Notes: a model not told the origin generated them from the letters alone. 64,000 bases of DNA from Niallia alba (GCF_012933555.1 NZ_JABBPK010000001.1:4628001-4692000); one strand, 5' to 3'. Positions 1 through 8,880 are shown, counted from the stretch's first letter. Numbers and translations: made by a program.

Positions 1-232
1 CTTTGGCTGATTTCCTCCCTAGTTTGGCTGATATATCCATACTTTGGCTGATTTCCTCTCTAGTTTGGCTGATATATCCATGCTTTGGCTGATTTCCTCT
101 CTAGTTTGGCTGATATATCCATGCTTTGGCTGATTTCCTCTCTAGTTTGGCTGATATATCCATGCTTTGGCTGATTTCCTCCCTAGTTTGGCTGATATAA
201 CAATGCTTTGGCTGATTTCCCCCATGCTCTAG
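1..232. repeat. 41-bp tandem array, TTTGGCTGA family
   Basis: Five to six copies of a 41-bp unit run from the window edge. Each unit holds two TTTGGCTGA cores, spaced alternately 21 and 20 bp, one followed by TTTCCTC and the other by TATATCC. The array probably extends beyond the left edge. The same family, in the opposite orientation and with the same 20/21 spacing, recurs at 36015-36365. It lies about 100 bp past the 3' end of the aldo/keto reductase gene. The remaining bases to 326 hold nothing recognisable. Confidence 0.9.
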
Positions 233-326
233 CTAATTCCCACCAAACTCCGCCCAAATACATAACCATTTTCCCGCGAATACCCTCAACTACCGCCCAA
301 TTCCCCACTCCTTAAGTCAGCCTACC

Positions 327-1169
327 TCAAAACTCCTCATAAACAGCTGGATCTTGATCGGCAATCCGGCCATCTGCACGAGTAAGACTAGAAATTTTGT
401 TCATTTCTTCTTCGGTCAGTGTAAAATCGAATATTTCTAAGTTTTCTCGTTGGCGTTGTGGGGAGCTTGATTTTGGAATTGGCAATGCTCCTAGTTGGGT
501 GTGCCATCTGAGGATGACTTGGGATATTGATTTTCCGTGTGCTTCTGCTATTTGTTGAATGGTTTCGTTTTCTAATACATTGTTTGCTCGGCCGAGTGGG
601 CTCCATGATTCGGTTACGATGCCGTTTTCTTTGTCGTAGGCTAGTTGTTCTTTTTGTGAAAAAAATGGGTGTAGTTCTACTTGGTTAATACTTGGCAGTA
701 CGCCAGTTTCTTTTTTCAAGCGTTCGAGATGCTCTGGTAGGAAATTGCATACGCCAATAGAGCGGATGAGACCCCATTTTTTTGCGTCAATTAATGCTTG
801 CCATGCTTCTACGTATAAATCTGTTTTGGGATTTGGCCAGTGAATAAGAAATAAGTCGTAATAATCTAACTTTGTGCGGTAAAGTGATTCTTGGATGGTG
901 TAGAGTGCTTTGTCGTACTGGTGGTGTCGACCTGGAAGTTTGGAAGTTATGAATAACTGTTCTCTGCTTACTGTGCTGCGGCGAACAGCTTCTCCTAGTG
1001 CTCCTTCGTTTTCGTAATTGAAAGCAGAATCTAGTAAACGATAGCCCGTATCAATCGCTGAGGTTATTGCCTGAACGCCAGACGCTCCTCGTAAATTATA
1101 GGTACCAAGGCCAATTGCAGGAATAACAAGACCATCATTAAGTGTGATTTGTGGAATCGTTGTAGACAT
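327..1169 (-). CDS. Aldo/keto reductase (YtbE/YvgN-like)
   Basis: A 280-residue NADPH-dependent carbonyl reductase of the aldo/keto reductase superfamily, cytoplasmic, resembling the 2,5-diketo-D-gluconate reductase and methylglyoxal reductase group of Bacillus. The catalytic tetrad is visible: D47, Y52, K77 in ITSK and H110 in LIHWPNP. The C-terminal cofactor region PKSSSPQRQREN is also present. The length is typical of the family. The ATG is preceded by a GGAGGAAAT ribosome binding site at good spacing. It appears to be a single-gene unit transcribed away from the AbrB-like gene. The physiological substrate cannot be read from sequence. Confidence 0.93.
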   Translation of the reverse strand: MSTTIPQITLNDGLVIPAIGLGTYNLRGASGVQAITSAIDTGYRLLDSAFNYENEGALGEAVRRSTVSREQLFITSKLPGRHHQYDKALYTIQESLYRTKLDYYDLFLIHWPNPKTDLYVEAWQALIDAKKWGLIRSIGVCNFLPEHLERLKKETGVLPSINQVELHPFFSQKEQLAYDKENGIVTESWSPLGRANNVLENETIQQIAEAHGKSISQVILRWHTQLGALPIPKSSSPQRQRENLEIFDFTLTEEEMNKISSLTRADGRIADQDPAVYEEF

Positions 1170-1360
1170 GAATGATTTCCTCCTTCTCTAAATTAGGAAA
1201 AGATTTCCTCATCTACAAAGTATAGAGGATATCTAGTAACAAATTCTAGTGATTTGCTCCATCTATTTACCTTTATTTCAAAATATTTTTCTTTCATTCC
1301 GTAATCGGTATGTTAAAATATAGGATATATATTAAAAAAATGTATGGGGAGGGAAAAAGT

Positions 1361-1651
1361 ATGAAAAGCACAGGAATTGTTCGAAAAGTAGATGAATTAG
1401 GACGTATTGTTATTCCAAGAGAATTGCGAAGAACATTAGGAATTGAAATTAAGGATCCTTTGGAAATTTTTGTCGAAGGGGAAAAAATCGTCTTTCAGAA
1501 GTATAAAGCGTTTGAAGAATGTGCGATTACTGGGGAAGTCTCACCCGATAACATCAGTTTTGGTAACGGAAAGCTTGTGTTAAGCAAGGAAGGCGCAGAA
1601 TTATTAATGAAAGAATTGGAGTCGGTCTTTGCAAATGATTCTCACAAGTAA
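1361..1651 (+). CDS. AbrB-family transition-state regulator
   Basis: A 96-residue DNA-binding protein of the AbrB/Abh family. The N-terminal swapped-hairpin domain is clear (MKSTGIVRKVDELGRIVIP, then ELRRTLGI), followed by the short C-terminal multimerisation region (ITGEVSPDN, LSKEGAELL). These proteins repress stationary-phase genes in Bacillus. I chose the ATG at 1361, preceded by GGGGAGGGAAAAAGT, rather than the upstream in-frame ATG at 1310 that lacks a ribosome binding site; the family alignment begins exactly there. AbrB and Abh are close paralogues and I cannot decide which this is. A rho-independent terminator follows. Confidence 0.93.
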   Translation: MKSTGIVRKVDELGRIVIPRELRRTLGIEIKDPLEIFVEGEKIVFQKYKAFEECAITGEVSPDNISFGNGKLVLSKEGAELLMKELESVFANDSHK

Positions 1652-1674
1652 ACGATATACGAATATTTATTATA

Positions 1675-1724
1675 GGACAATTCCATCATTTTTCACTCGA
1701 TAGATGGGATTGTCTTTTCTTTTT
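1675..1724 (+). terminator. Terminator after AbrB-like gene
   Basis: An inverted repeat (GGACAATTCCATC against GATGGGATTGTC, with G-U pairs) is followed by a T-rich tract, 24 bp after the stop codon. Confidence 0.8.
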
Positions 1725-1777
1725 GAGAATAAACACCTTGCGCCCATTTCCCCCATTACGAATGGTAGTCCCCCACC

Positions 1778-2956
1778 CTAAGAGGAACTGTTCCATTCTA
1801 CAACATTTCTGCCTGTTTTCTTTGCTTTATATAGCATTTGATCTGCTTCTTTAATTAACTCATCTAATGATTTGCCATCGGATAGACCTCCTAATCCAAT
1901 GGAAACGGTTACTTTTTCATCTGGCTGGGTTTCTTCTCCAAAAAATCGATAATCCTCCACATTTTTGCGAAATCGCTCAGCAATGTTTACAGCTGTTTGC
2001 ATATTCGTTATGTTTGTAAAACAAATAATAAATTCCTCTCCACCATATCGGGCAAAAACATCTTCTTTTCTCATAGAGTCATTTAATAGCTGGGCAATAG
2101 TGCGCAGAACTGCATCACCTGCTGGATGACCATGGGTATCGTTATATTTTTTAAAATAATCTACATCCATCATGGCGATGACAACAGGTACATTACTTCC
2201 CATTAATTTTTCAACATTTGTTCGAAAAAAACGCAGATTATATAAGTTGGTCATGCTATCATGCCTTGAATGATATTCTAGTTCTTTCCGAAATAATAGC
2301 TTTCTGCTTACATCATTTTGCATAAAAAAAATGCAAAGAACAGCAGCTATCTCAAATAATATCAGACAAATGACTGTAATAAACGATACATTGGTCGTCT
2401 GAAGAATAAGGAAAAATCTTATAACCTGATAACAGTTAAACGCTCTTAACATATGCCTAATATTTAGAATGGAATATGGCGGATTATAGCATTTCCTATT
2501 CTGAAAAAAAGCTCCTATTGCAAATGGAAGGATGATGGCCTGGAAAATTCCTTGTAAAACACTTGTTCCACCTAGATGATAACGATATAGAGCTGGTAAG
2601 AAAGTGGAAATTAATCCATATTTCCAGCCCAATAAATAAGAAATATAGAAAATAGGAACACCTCGTAAATCTAAGCGTACTTCCCCATATATCAGTGGCT
2701 CCCACATTACACCTATACTTAGTAGACTAACAACAATGGGTAAAGCCCACATATACTTGAGAATATTTTTATAACGCAATACAAGGTATTCTTTTAGCTG
2801 CAGTACCAAAAACATAAATGTAATTATTAATGTTATATTATCTAAAAAGGCCTTAAGCATTAATTTAATTTTCATCACCCTATTTTCTTGTTGTAATTCT
2901 TGCTGAAAAAATGGATTGTTAATAACTGTATTTTGTCTCATCTCTTGCGATTTCAT
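1778..2956 (-). CDS. Membrane diguanylate cyclase, 5TM-GGDEF
   Basis: A protein of up to 392 residues. Its N-terminal half has five or six hydrophobic segments with a 5TMR_LYT-like pattern (LDLRGVPIFYISYLLGWKYG). The C-terminal GGDEF domain carries the active-site motif RYGGEEF and the metal/substrate region MMDVDYFKKYND. It is predicted to make cyclic di-GMP from GTP at the membrane. The start is uncertain: the first ATG has no good ribosome binding site, and an internal ATG at 2875 (MKIKLMLKAF) follows AATAGGGTG. An HD-GYP protein that could degrade the same messenger lies 5 kb away. No adjacent gene suggests a specific target. Confidence 0.88.
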   Translation of the reverse strand: MKSQEMRQNTVINNPFFQQELQQENRVMKIKLMLKAFLDNITLIITFMFLVLQLKEYLVLRYKNILKYMWALPIVVSLLSIGVMWEPLIYGEVRLDLRGVPIFYISYLLGWKYGLISTFLPALYRYHLGGTSVLQGIFQAIILPFAIGAFFQNRKCYNPPYSILNIRHMLRAFNCYQVIRFFLILQTTNVSFITVICLILFEIAAVLCIFFMQNDVSRKLLFRKELEYHSRHDSMTNLYNLRFFRTNVEKLMGSNVPVVIAMMDVDYFKKYNDTHGHPAGDAVLRTIAQLLNDSMRKEDVFARYGGEEFIICFTNITNMQTAVNIAERFRKNVEDYRFFGEETQPDEKVTVSIGLGGLSDGKSLDELIKEADQMLYKAKKTGRNVVEWNSSS

Positions 2957-3035
2957 GTTAAGAAAAGGTTGTTTTCGTAAAGTTTGTGGCTATTTACCCG
3001 TAGCCTGCATAACTTCGCTTTCCGTGGGGAGAACT

Positions 3036-3096
3036 ATTTTTTTAGAAAACAGAAGGACACGCCATTTACCGAGTTAATTCGGCAAGGGCATGTCCC
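3036..3096 (-). terminator. Terminator overlapping the end of the FNR-like gene
   Basis: On the minus strand GGACATGCC pairs with GGCGTGTCC around an inner CCGAATTAACTCGG, followed by a T-rich stretch. The hairpin includes the stop codon of the regulator gene. Confidence 0.6.
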
Positions 3097-3797
3097 CAAA
3101 CTTTCATTTTGTTTTGTGGTTTTTGTTCAATATATCCTTGTTCTTCAAAATCGGATAATTTACGGCTGATTGTTTCAGGTGTGGTTCCTAAATAGGAGGC
3201 TAAATCTTTTTTTGTCATTGGTAGCTTGATTTCTTGCGGTTGCTTTAGATCTTTTCCTTCGCCTAAACACTCTATCAAATAAAGAGCGATTCGTTTTTCC
3301 ACTTTTTCTGTTGCGAGATTGGTTGTTTGCTTTTCTGATTGTTCTAAACGGGCAGCAAATTCTGCCAAAATTTTGAAAGAAATCGTTGGATACCGTAATA
3401 ATAATGTGTGTAAATCCGCACGCTTGATGATACAGACATGTGTCTCCAGCATTGCTTCTGCGTATGCTTCATGGATTGTCTCTGTAAATAACGCTAACTC
3501 GCCTGTAAAGTCACCAGGATGCAAAATACGAATAAGCTGTTCTTTCCCAGACTCTGATAAACGGTAAATTTTTATTTTTCCTTTATTGACAATAGATAAA
3601 GAGTCGGATGGATCACCAGCATGATAAAGGATTTCTCCTTTTTTATAGATTAGTGATTGCACCATATCCATAATTTCTGCCATTTGTTCTTTTTCTAAAT
3701 GATTGAAAATAGGCACCGATGATACACAAGAATGAATAGATTCTGTTGAATGATTGCATTTAAAAGTATGATCACAAGATTGCTGCTTGCTCGGCAT
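3066..3797 (-). CDS. FNR-like Crp-family regulator
   Basis: A 243-residue regulator with a cNMP-binding-like beta barrel (about 30-150) and a C-terminal winged helix. Four cysteines match the iron-sulphur ligand pattern of Escherichia coli FNR: C8, C14 and C24 near the N-terminus and C122 in THVCIIK. The recognition helix TPETISRK carries the ExxSR signature of FNR, which reads TTGAT half-sites. A perfect TTGAT-N4-ATCAA site lies upstream of this operon. The gene is the last of three (metal-binding protein, P-type ATPase, regulator), 43 bp after the ATPase, so the operon is probably controlled by its own product. Oxygen or redox sensing is inferred from the cysteines. Lactococcal FlpA/FlpB are comparable family members linked to metal homeostasis. 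Confidence 0.88.
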   Translation of the reverse strand: MPSKQQSCDHTFKCNHSTESIHSCVSSVPIFNHLEKEQMAEIMDMVQSLIYKKGEILYHAGDPSDSLSIVNKGKIKIYRLSESGKEQLIRILHPGDFTGELALFTETIHEAYAEAMLETHVCIIKRADLHTLLLRYPTISFKILAEFAARLEQSEKQTTNLATEKVEKRIALYLIECLGEGKDLKQPQEIKLPMTKKDLASYLGTTPETISRKLSDFEEQGYIEQKPQNKMKVWGHALAELTR

Positions 3798-3840
3798 GCC
3801 GCACCCCTCCTCCTCCTATTCTACCATTTCACCAAGTAAT

Positions 3841-5736
3841 TTAAGCATGTTTAGCATGACTTTCCTTGCTACTTACTATTGGGACCTTTCTATTTGTCTT
3901 ATTAAAGCGCACTAATCTCATCGCATGTAAAATAACAATTAGCACACTTGCTTCATGAATAAACATCCCCGAAGCCAAATGAACATAATCGAGCAGGACA
4001 CCCATTAATAAAATAAACGCTACCCCAACTGCAAAATACGTGTTTGCTTTCATATTGCGAATCGTTGCTTTTGATAAAGCATATGCATGGGATAGTTGGG
4101 ACAATCGATCAGCCATTAATACGATATCAGCCGTTTCCATGGCAACATCGGTTCCTCCCTCTCCCATTGCCACTCCGATATTTGCCGTTCCAATAGCAGG
4201 TGCATCGTTAATACCGTCGCCAGCCATGGCTACCATATGTCCTTTCCTTTGTAATGCTTTTATCATTTCTACTTTATCTTCTGGTAATAATTCCGCATGA
4301 TACTCTTCTATTCCAAGCTGAGTTGCCACTATTTTGGCTGTTGCTTGATTATCACCCGTTAACATGACTACTTTGCGAATCCCATCTGCTCTTAATTCTT
4401 GTAAAGAAGTAACCGCATCTTCTCTTATTTGGTCAGCAACAGAAATTACTGCCTTTATTCCTCCATTCACAGCCACAAAGATAGCAGTATTTCCAAGGTT
4501 TTCACGTGCTACTGCATATTGGATAACACCTGTTGTCATTTCAATGCTAGATTCAAGCATCATCGAACGATTGCCAATGACGACCGTAAAACCTTCTACT
4601 TTAGCACTAATTCCTTTTCCTTTTATAATCTCTATCGTATTAGGTACTTGGTTCCATACTAATCTTCTTGTGAATGCTTCTTTTACTATCGCTTTTCCTA
4701 AATGATGTTCAGAACCGCTTTCTGCTTCTGCAGCCAAACGTAAAATTTCATTCTCGCTTATCTCTCCAAAGGTTTTTATGTCAGTTACTTCCGGCTTCCC
4801 TTTTGTCAATGTTCCCGTTTTATCAAACACTAATATATCCACTTTTGAAAGTATTTCCATTACTTCCCCACCTTTGACGAGAACGCCATTTCTTGCTCCA
4901 TTGCCAATTCCCGCCACATTTGATACAGGAGCTCCGATAACCAATGCCCCAGGACAGGCAATCACTAACAAAGTAATGGCTAAATGAAGATTTCTTGTAA
5001 TGGCATAAACGATAATTGCTAGCAAAACCACTCCCGGTGTATATAATTGTGCAAATCTATCTAAAAACTTCTCCGTTTTTGTTTTCGATTCTTGCGCTTC
5101 TTCTACTAATTCAATAATTTTGGCAAAGGTAGTATCATCACCAACCTTTTCTGCAAGCATCTCCAGATAACCGCTATCTACCATCGTACCGCTATATAAG
5201 GTATCTCCAGTTTTTTTCGTTACAGGAATACTCTCTCCGGTAATTGCCGCTTCATTTAGCAATGCCTTTCCAGTGATCACTTTTCCATCCACAGGAACTT
5301 GCCCACCAGAGCGTAATATAACTCGGTCCCCTTTTATCACTTCTTCTACTGATACTTCCACTTGCCTTTTATCCCTTATTACCGTTGCCTTTTGTGGGGT
5401 CATATTTATTAAATACTTTAGACTTGATCGCGTTTTTTCCAATGTACGAACTTCCAGAAAAGCGCCAAATAGAAACAGAAAAGCAACAATAGATGCTTCT
5501 ACATATTCCCCTATAAAAAGGGCTGCAATGACAGCAATGGTTACTAATAATTCAATACTAAATGCCTTCATTCGTAATGCAAGGAAAGCTTTCCTTGCAA
5601 TTGGTATACTAGCAATGACAGCAGCCACTATTAGAAAGTAACCTTTTCCCGTCTCCTTCCCCAGCATTCCCGTTATCATCCCAACTAAAATTAGTGTCCC
5701 TGAAATTATCATGTAATGATTCTTATGTTTGTTCAT
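3841..5736 (-). CDS. Heavy-metal P1B-type ATPase with atypical CPG motif
   Basis: A 631-residue P1B-type metal pump. The TGES actuator motif is at 166-169, the phosphorylated D305 lies in DKTGTLT, and MLTGDN and GDGINDAP follow. It has no N-terminal metal-binding domain; a separate 71-residue one is encoded just upstream. Key positions differ from the usual: the transmembrane metal motif is CPG (261-263) rather than CPC, SPC or CPH, the nucleotide-domain HP pair is H344-H345 in SEHHLG, and the last helix has LHAM where relatives have LN-A. The transported metal therefore cannot be assigned. It lies within an operon with an FNR-like regulator. The start follows an AGGTGG ribosome binding site. 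Confidence 0.9.
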   Translation of the reverse strand: MNKHKNHYMIISGTLILVGMITGMLGKETGKGYFLIVAAVIASIPIARKAFLALRMKAFSIELLVTIAVIAALFIGEYVEASIVAFLFLFGAFLEVRTLEKTRSSLKYLINMTPQKATVIRDKRQVEVSVEEVIKGDRVILRSGGQVPVDGKVITGKALLNEAAITGESIPVTKKTGDTLYSGTMVDSGYLEMLAEKVGDDTTFAKIIELVEEAQESKTKTEKFLDRFAQLYTPGVVLLAIIVYAITRNLHLAITLLVIACPGALVIGAPVSNVAGIGNGARNGVLVKGGEVMEILSKVDILVFDKTGTLTKGKPEVTDIKTFGEISENEILRLAAEAESGSEHHLGKAIVKEAFTRRLVWNQVPNTIEIIKGKGISAKVEGFTVVIGNRSMMLESSIEMTTGVIQYAVARENLGNTAIFVAVNGGIKAVISVADQIREDAVTSLQELRADGIRKVVMLTGDNQATAKIVATQLGIEEYHAELLPEDKVEMIKALQRKGHMVAMAGDGINDAPAIGTANIGVAMGEGGTDVAMETADIVLMADRLSQLSHAYALSKATIRNMKANTYFAVGVAFILLMGVLLDYVHLASGMFIHEASVLIVILHAMRLVRFNKTNRKVPIVSSKESHAKHA

Positions 5737-5747
5737 CTTCTATCCAC

Positions 5748-5963
5748 CTACTTTACAGCTAAGACAGAATAACCTATTTTACATAGGATATTTTTTATTT
5801 GTTGAGTCTCTAAAATATGGGAATCATATTCAACTTTTACTTTACTGGAGCTAAATAATACTTTTGCTGAAACAACTCCACTTGTTTTATGGAGAATCCC
5901 TTCCAATTTTTTAATACAAGATGGACATGTAAGTGGCTCTAATTGAAAAACAGCTTTAGACAT
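5748..5963 (-). CDS. Small HMA-domain metal-binding protein
   Basis: A 71-residue single-domain protein of the CopZ-like heavy-metal-associated fold. The metal-binding motif is CPSC in LTCPSCIKKLE, and the fold continues with VSAKV and KVKVEYD. It probably passes metal to the ATPase encoded 11 bp downstream, which lacks its own such domain. It is the first gene of the FNR-box operon. AAGGAGG precedes the ATG. Unlike most copper chaperones it lacks a methionine before the first cysteine, so copper specificity is not implied. Confidence 0.9.
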   Translation of the reverse strand: MSKAVFQLEPLTCPSCIKKLEGILHKTSGVVSAKVLFSSSKVKVEYDSHILETQQIKNILCKIGYSVLAVK

Positions 5964-5985
5964 TTTCTTTTCCTCCTTCTTTTTA

Positions 5986-6034
5986 CACCTTTATTGTAAA
6001 GAGAAAGGAGTTTTTTTTACTTGATATACATCAA
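5986..6034 (-). promoter_or_regulatory. Class II FNR-type promoter
   Basis: TTGATATACATCAA at 6021-6034 is a perfect TTGAT-N4-ATCAA FNR box. On the minus strand a TACAAT -10 box occupies 5998-5993, giving a predicted start near 5986 and placing the box centre at -41.5, the classical activating position. There is no separate -35 box, as expected when FNR replaces it. The promoter reads into the HMA/ATPase/regulator operon. Confidence 0.8.
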
Positions 6035-6222
6035 GTTTTATAAAAAACTTTTTCTAAAAGCTGTTGCCCATTATTAAAAGAGGAAATAATAATCGCTGAG
6101 GATTTATCAATGAAAGTAGGAGAATTACTTATACGAACTCTCCTATAAATTCCCCCATTAGCGAATGAGGATTCAACTGTGGATATACAAAAATAAACTT
6201 CTAAAAATAGCTCTCCTATCAT

Positions 6223-6543
6223 CTAGTGACGAGGTGCGAAGACCATAATCATTACCCCCACTAAACAAACCCCTGCACCTATCCAGTCATAAATATCTGG
6301 TGTTTTTCGATCTATTCCCCATCCCCACAAAACAGACAGAACGATAAAAATGCCGCCATAAGCAGCATACACTCTTCCAAATGACATAAACGATTGAAAG
6401 GTCGCAATAATCCCATATGATACGAGCAATATTCCTCCAAAAATCCCCCAATAATAAGACTTTCCCTCTCGCAGCCATTGCCAGATGAGATAGCCTCCAC
6501 CAATTTCAGCTAAACCAGCTAATATAAAAATAAGAATTGTCAT
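6223..6543 (-). CDS. UPF0060 (YnfA-family) membrane protein
   Basis: A 106-residue protein with four predicted membrane helices. It matches the YnfA/UPF0060 family throughout: an N-terminal [13 protein letters not shown] motif, then [10 protein letters not shown] and [18 protein letters not shown]. The family resembles small multidrug resistance transporters but the substrate is not established. A GGTGG ribosome binding site precedes the ATG. The 180 bases between this gene and the FNR box contain an open frame on the same strand (6031-6222) with no family resemblance, which I do not call. Confidence 0.92.
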   Translation of the reverse strand: MTILIFILAGLAEIGGGYLIWQWLREGKSYYWGIFGGILLVSYGIIATFQSFMSFGRVYAAYGGIFIVLSVLWGWGIDRKTPDIYDWIGAGVCLVGVMIMVFAPRH

Positions 6544-6596
6544 CAGAAACCACCCTAATATCTAGTCTTTCATTCATTATACCAATATTAGGCTGA

Positions 6597-7059
6597 CTAT
6601 TTGCATCTATCTCTTGTGCTTTTTTCTATCATCTTTACCGAAAATTGATGAAAGAGCATTAGCATCACATAAAGAACAGGGTAGGTGAAAACTGAATAAA
6701 TTTGCTTCCAGCCATTCAAATAAAAAGTACCACTCCATATAAAGATGGTTTCATACACCATCGCAATGACTCCCCAGATGAAGACATAGATTATCTTTGT
6801 TTTCATTCCTTCTTTATACGGAAAATAATTCAAAAAAATGACATTAATCGTCGGATAAATTCCCAAAATATAAATGAAACTCTCCCAATCTTCTAAAATA
6901 TCCATATAAATCATATTTCAAATCAAGATAGGTATCTGTTATTAGTTGAAGGAACATTGCAAATAATGTAGTTGTCAACATTTCAATAGGCGTCAAACGT
7001 TTAGGAATAAAAAAAGCAATCCCATTAAATAAGATTACAATAAGGATAAGAACGAGCAT
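6597..7059 (-). pseudogene. Frameshifted CBO0543-type membrane protein
   Basis: Two overlapping frames together make one four-helix membrane protein. The first frame (from 7059) encodes the N-terminal part ending near KYDLYGYF. The second continues with DWESFIYILGIYPTINVIF and the C-terminal helices to 6597. The joined span is 463 nt, or 154 codons plus one base, which fits a single-base insertion near 6885-6905. The intact paralogue at 55237-55683 (148 residues) shares FMPKRLTKVEI against FIPKRLTPIEM, and another family member is immediately upstream at 7117-7683. The lesion could be real or an assembly error. Confidence 0.75.
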
Positions 7060-7116
7060 CTAATAACTCCAATCTATACTAATTGTCCATTCTTATCCTT
7101 GCCCAAAATAGATAAA

Positions 7117-7683
7117 TTACTCGTATCCTTCCTGCCACTTAGTAAATAATTTTGTCACTAAATATCCACCAACATATAGAAACCAATAAATCAAAAAGAT
7201 ATAGAAATAATTAACCCATTTATATGGTTCAAATAACCCGAGACTTGTTAACAATGGTTTGAAACCAAAGCCAAAGATGACCGCTAAAATGGTTGCATAA
7301 AGATAAAAATTTTTACCATGCTTCAATGTCCACTGATAGACTAGCATAATGGCTATCGGAATAATGGAACCATCCAGTGAGAAGCTCGGCAAAAACGGTA
7401 GCAACTGATATGGGTATGCCCATAAACCGAAGCGAATACCTATTGCATCTACATAGGAAAATAACATATGCACGGCAAATCCAAAGAATCCAATAATAAA
7501 AATACGTTTGCGGTCAATCGTAAAATACAAGACGACCAGTGGAACAACTAACATCAGTACTGCCACCCAAAACTGCCATGTATCCAAATTGGAATACATA
7601 CTCCAATACGTTTGTGCTTCTTTTGTATACTTCTCTTGAATGGAAACTAATCTATCAAACATAGAACGCTGTTGCTCATTCAT
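7117..7683 (-). CDS. CBO0543-type integral membrane protein
   Basis: A 188-residue membrane protein with an N-terminal charged helix (about 40 residues, Gln/Glu/Tyr-rich) and five or six hydrophobic segments. It resembles the CBO0543 family of Bacillus and Clostridium, whose function is unknown. I prefer the ATG at 7683, preceded by CTGGGGTGATC, over the ATG at 7707, which lacks a ribosome binding site. It sits 57 bp upstream of a frameshifted relative on the same strand, suggesting a tandem pair. A third relative lies at 55 kb. Confidence 0.7.
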   Translation of the reverse strand: MNEQQRSMFDRLVSIQEKYTKEAQTYWSMYSNLDTWQFWVAVLMLVVPLVVLYFTIDRKRIFIIGFFGFAVHMLFSYVDAIGIRFGLWAYPYQLLPFLPSFSLDGSIIPIAIMLVYQWTLKHGKNFYLYATILAVIFGFGFKPLLTSLGLFEPYKWVNYFYIFLIYWFLYVGGYLVTKLFTKWQEGYE

Positions 7684-7791
7684 CTGATCACCCCAGAGAT
7701 TATTCATTTATTGTTAGTATGAACGTTTATTTAGAAAATATTTCTCTTTCCTCCGGCTTATTAAATAGGAATATTAGGGAATGCTTTCAAT

Positions 7792-7926
7792 AAAGTGAAA
7801 CTTCCAGTAGCGGGGCTTCCGCTTCATCCCCACTGCTGTTTAGTGACCTTAACGGACAGTTAATCTCCCACCTATTTTCATAAGCTTGAGGTGGAAGTCT
7901 TACTGTCCGTTAAGAAGTGGGATAAA
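7792..7926 (+). repeat. 154-bp structured element, divergent copy
   Basis: A divergent, shortened copy of the element seen at 20974, 52382 and 54962. It begins AAAGTGAAACTTCC, holds a CAGTAGCGGGG/CCCCACTGCTG hairpin and an ACGGACAGT/ACTGTCCGT hairpin enclosing CCCACCT/AGGTGG, and ends AAGTGGGATAAAA. It lies between divergent genes, upstream of the HD-GYP gene. Confidence 0.85.
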
Positions 7927-7962
7927 AGAAGTTTCTTACGATTGTAGTAATGGGGGGTCTTT

Positions 7963-8880
7963 ATGCATCGGCGATTTTGGAATAATTTTGCTTATTTCCG
8001 TTATTATTTCTTTATTCTCTTATTTGTTAGTATCGTTTTGAATCGTTTTATTCTTGAAAATCAAGATAACTATTTTGTTTTATACATTTTATGCACTATT
8101 TTTTTGGGGATAGGCTTTTACAGTAGCCCCATTTGGGTGATTTTCCTGTTAACTTTTTTGGTGGTTACTTGTAGATTTTTCTTTCTCCCCGAACCATCCG
8201 CATCTTTCAGTACCTTTATTATCTATTTATTTACCTACCTTCTCATTACGTTCATTTCTGTAGCTTTTATGTCTCGAGTCCAAAGGGTGCTTGAAGATAA
8301 TTTAGCTTTAACAAAAGTACTTTCTAACGCACTCGACTCTAGAGATTCCTATACCATGCACCATTCGAAAAATGTGGCAAAATACGCAATGAAGATCGCC
8401 CAAAAAATGAATTTACCCCATTATTTATGTGAGGTCATTCATATTGGCGGACTACTTCACGATATTGGGAAAATAGGCATACCAGAGCATATTTTGACTA
8501 AGCCGGGAAAATTAACAGAACAGGAATATAAATTAATCAAAACACATACGACAAAGGGATTTGAAATCATTAAACACGTTAGACATTATAAAAATAGTGG
8601 CATATTAGATATTGTGTTATACCATCACGAGCGCTTTGATGGAAAAGGCTATCCAAAAGGTTTAAAAGGCGAAGAAATTCCATTAGTCGCCCGCATTGTG
8701 GCAGTAGCAGATAGTTTCGACGCAATGTCTTCCAAACGAGTCTATCGAAAAGAACTCCAATTAGAAACTATCCTTGAAGAAATTAAAGACAATAAAGGAA
8801 AACAATTTGACCCACTAGTAGTTGATGCTTTTCTAGCTTTATTTGCAGAGGAGTTTTATAAAGAAAAGGAGGGATTGTAA
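7963..8880 (+). CDS. Membrane HD-GYP phosphodiesterase
   Basis: A 305-residue protein. The first 110 residues contain four or five hydrophobic segments. The rest is an HD-GYP domain with the metal-binding HD in GGLLHDIGKIGIP, then HHERFDGKGYP (the GYP signature), and ARIVAVADSFDAM. Such proteins hydrolyse cyclic di-GMP or related dinucleotides. With the GGDEF protein at 1.8-3.0 kb this gives a possible synthesis/degradation pair, though no shared operon exists. GGGGGG precedes the ATG closely. All expected catalytic residues are present. Confidence 0.9.
   Translation: MHRRFWNNFAYFRYYFFILLFVSIVLNRFILENQDNYFVLYILCTIFLGIGFYSSPIWVIFLLTFLVVTCRFFFLPEPSASFSTFIIYLFTYLLITFISVAFMSRVQRVLEDNLALTKVLSNALDSRDSYTMHHSKNVAKYAMKIAQKMNLPHYLCEVIHIGGLLHDIGKIGIPEHILTKPGKLTEQEYKLIKTHTTKGFEIIKHVRHYKNSGILDIVLYHHERFDGKGYPKGLKGEEIPLVARIVAVADSFDAMSSKRVYRKELQLETILEEIKDNKGKQFDPLVVDAFLALFAEEFYKEKEGL

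Noticed and set aside
4040-5641. Several plus-strand frames opposite the P-type ATPase gene
   Set aside because: They are antisense shadows of a conserved gene, with no ribosome binding sites or families.
6031-6222. 63-codon frame between the FNR box and the YnfA gene
   Set aside because: No recognisable family, no good ribosome binding site, and it overlaps the FNR-type promoter.
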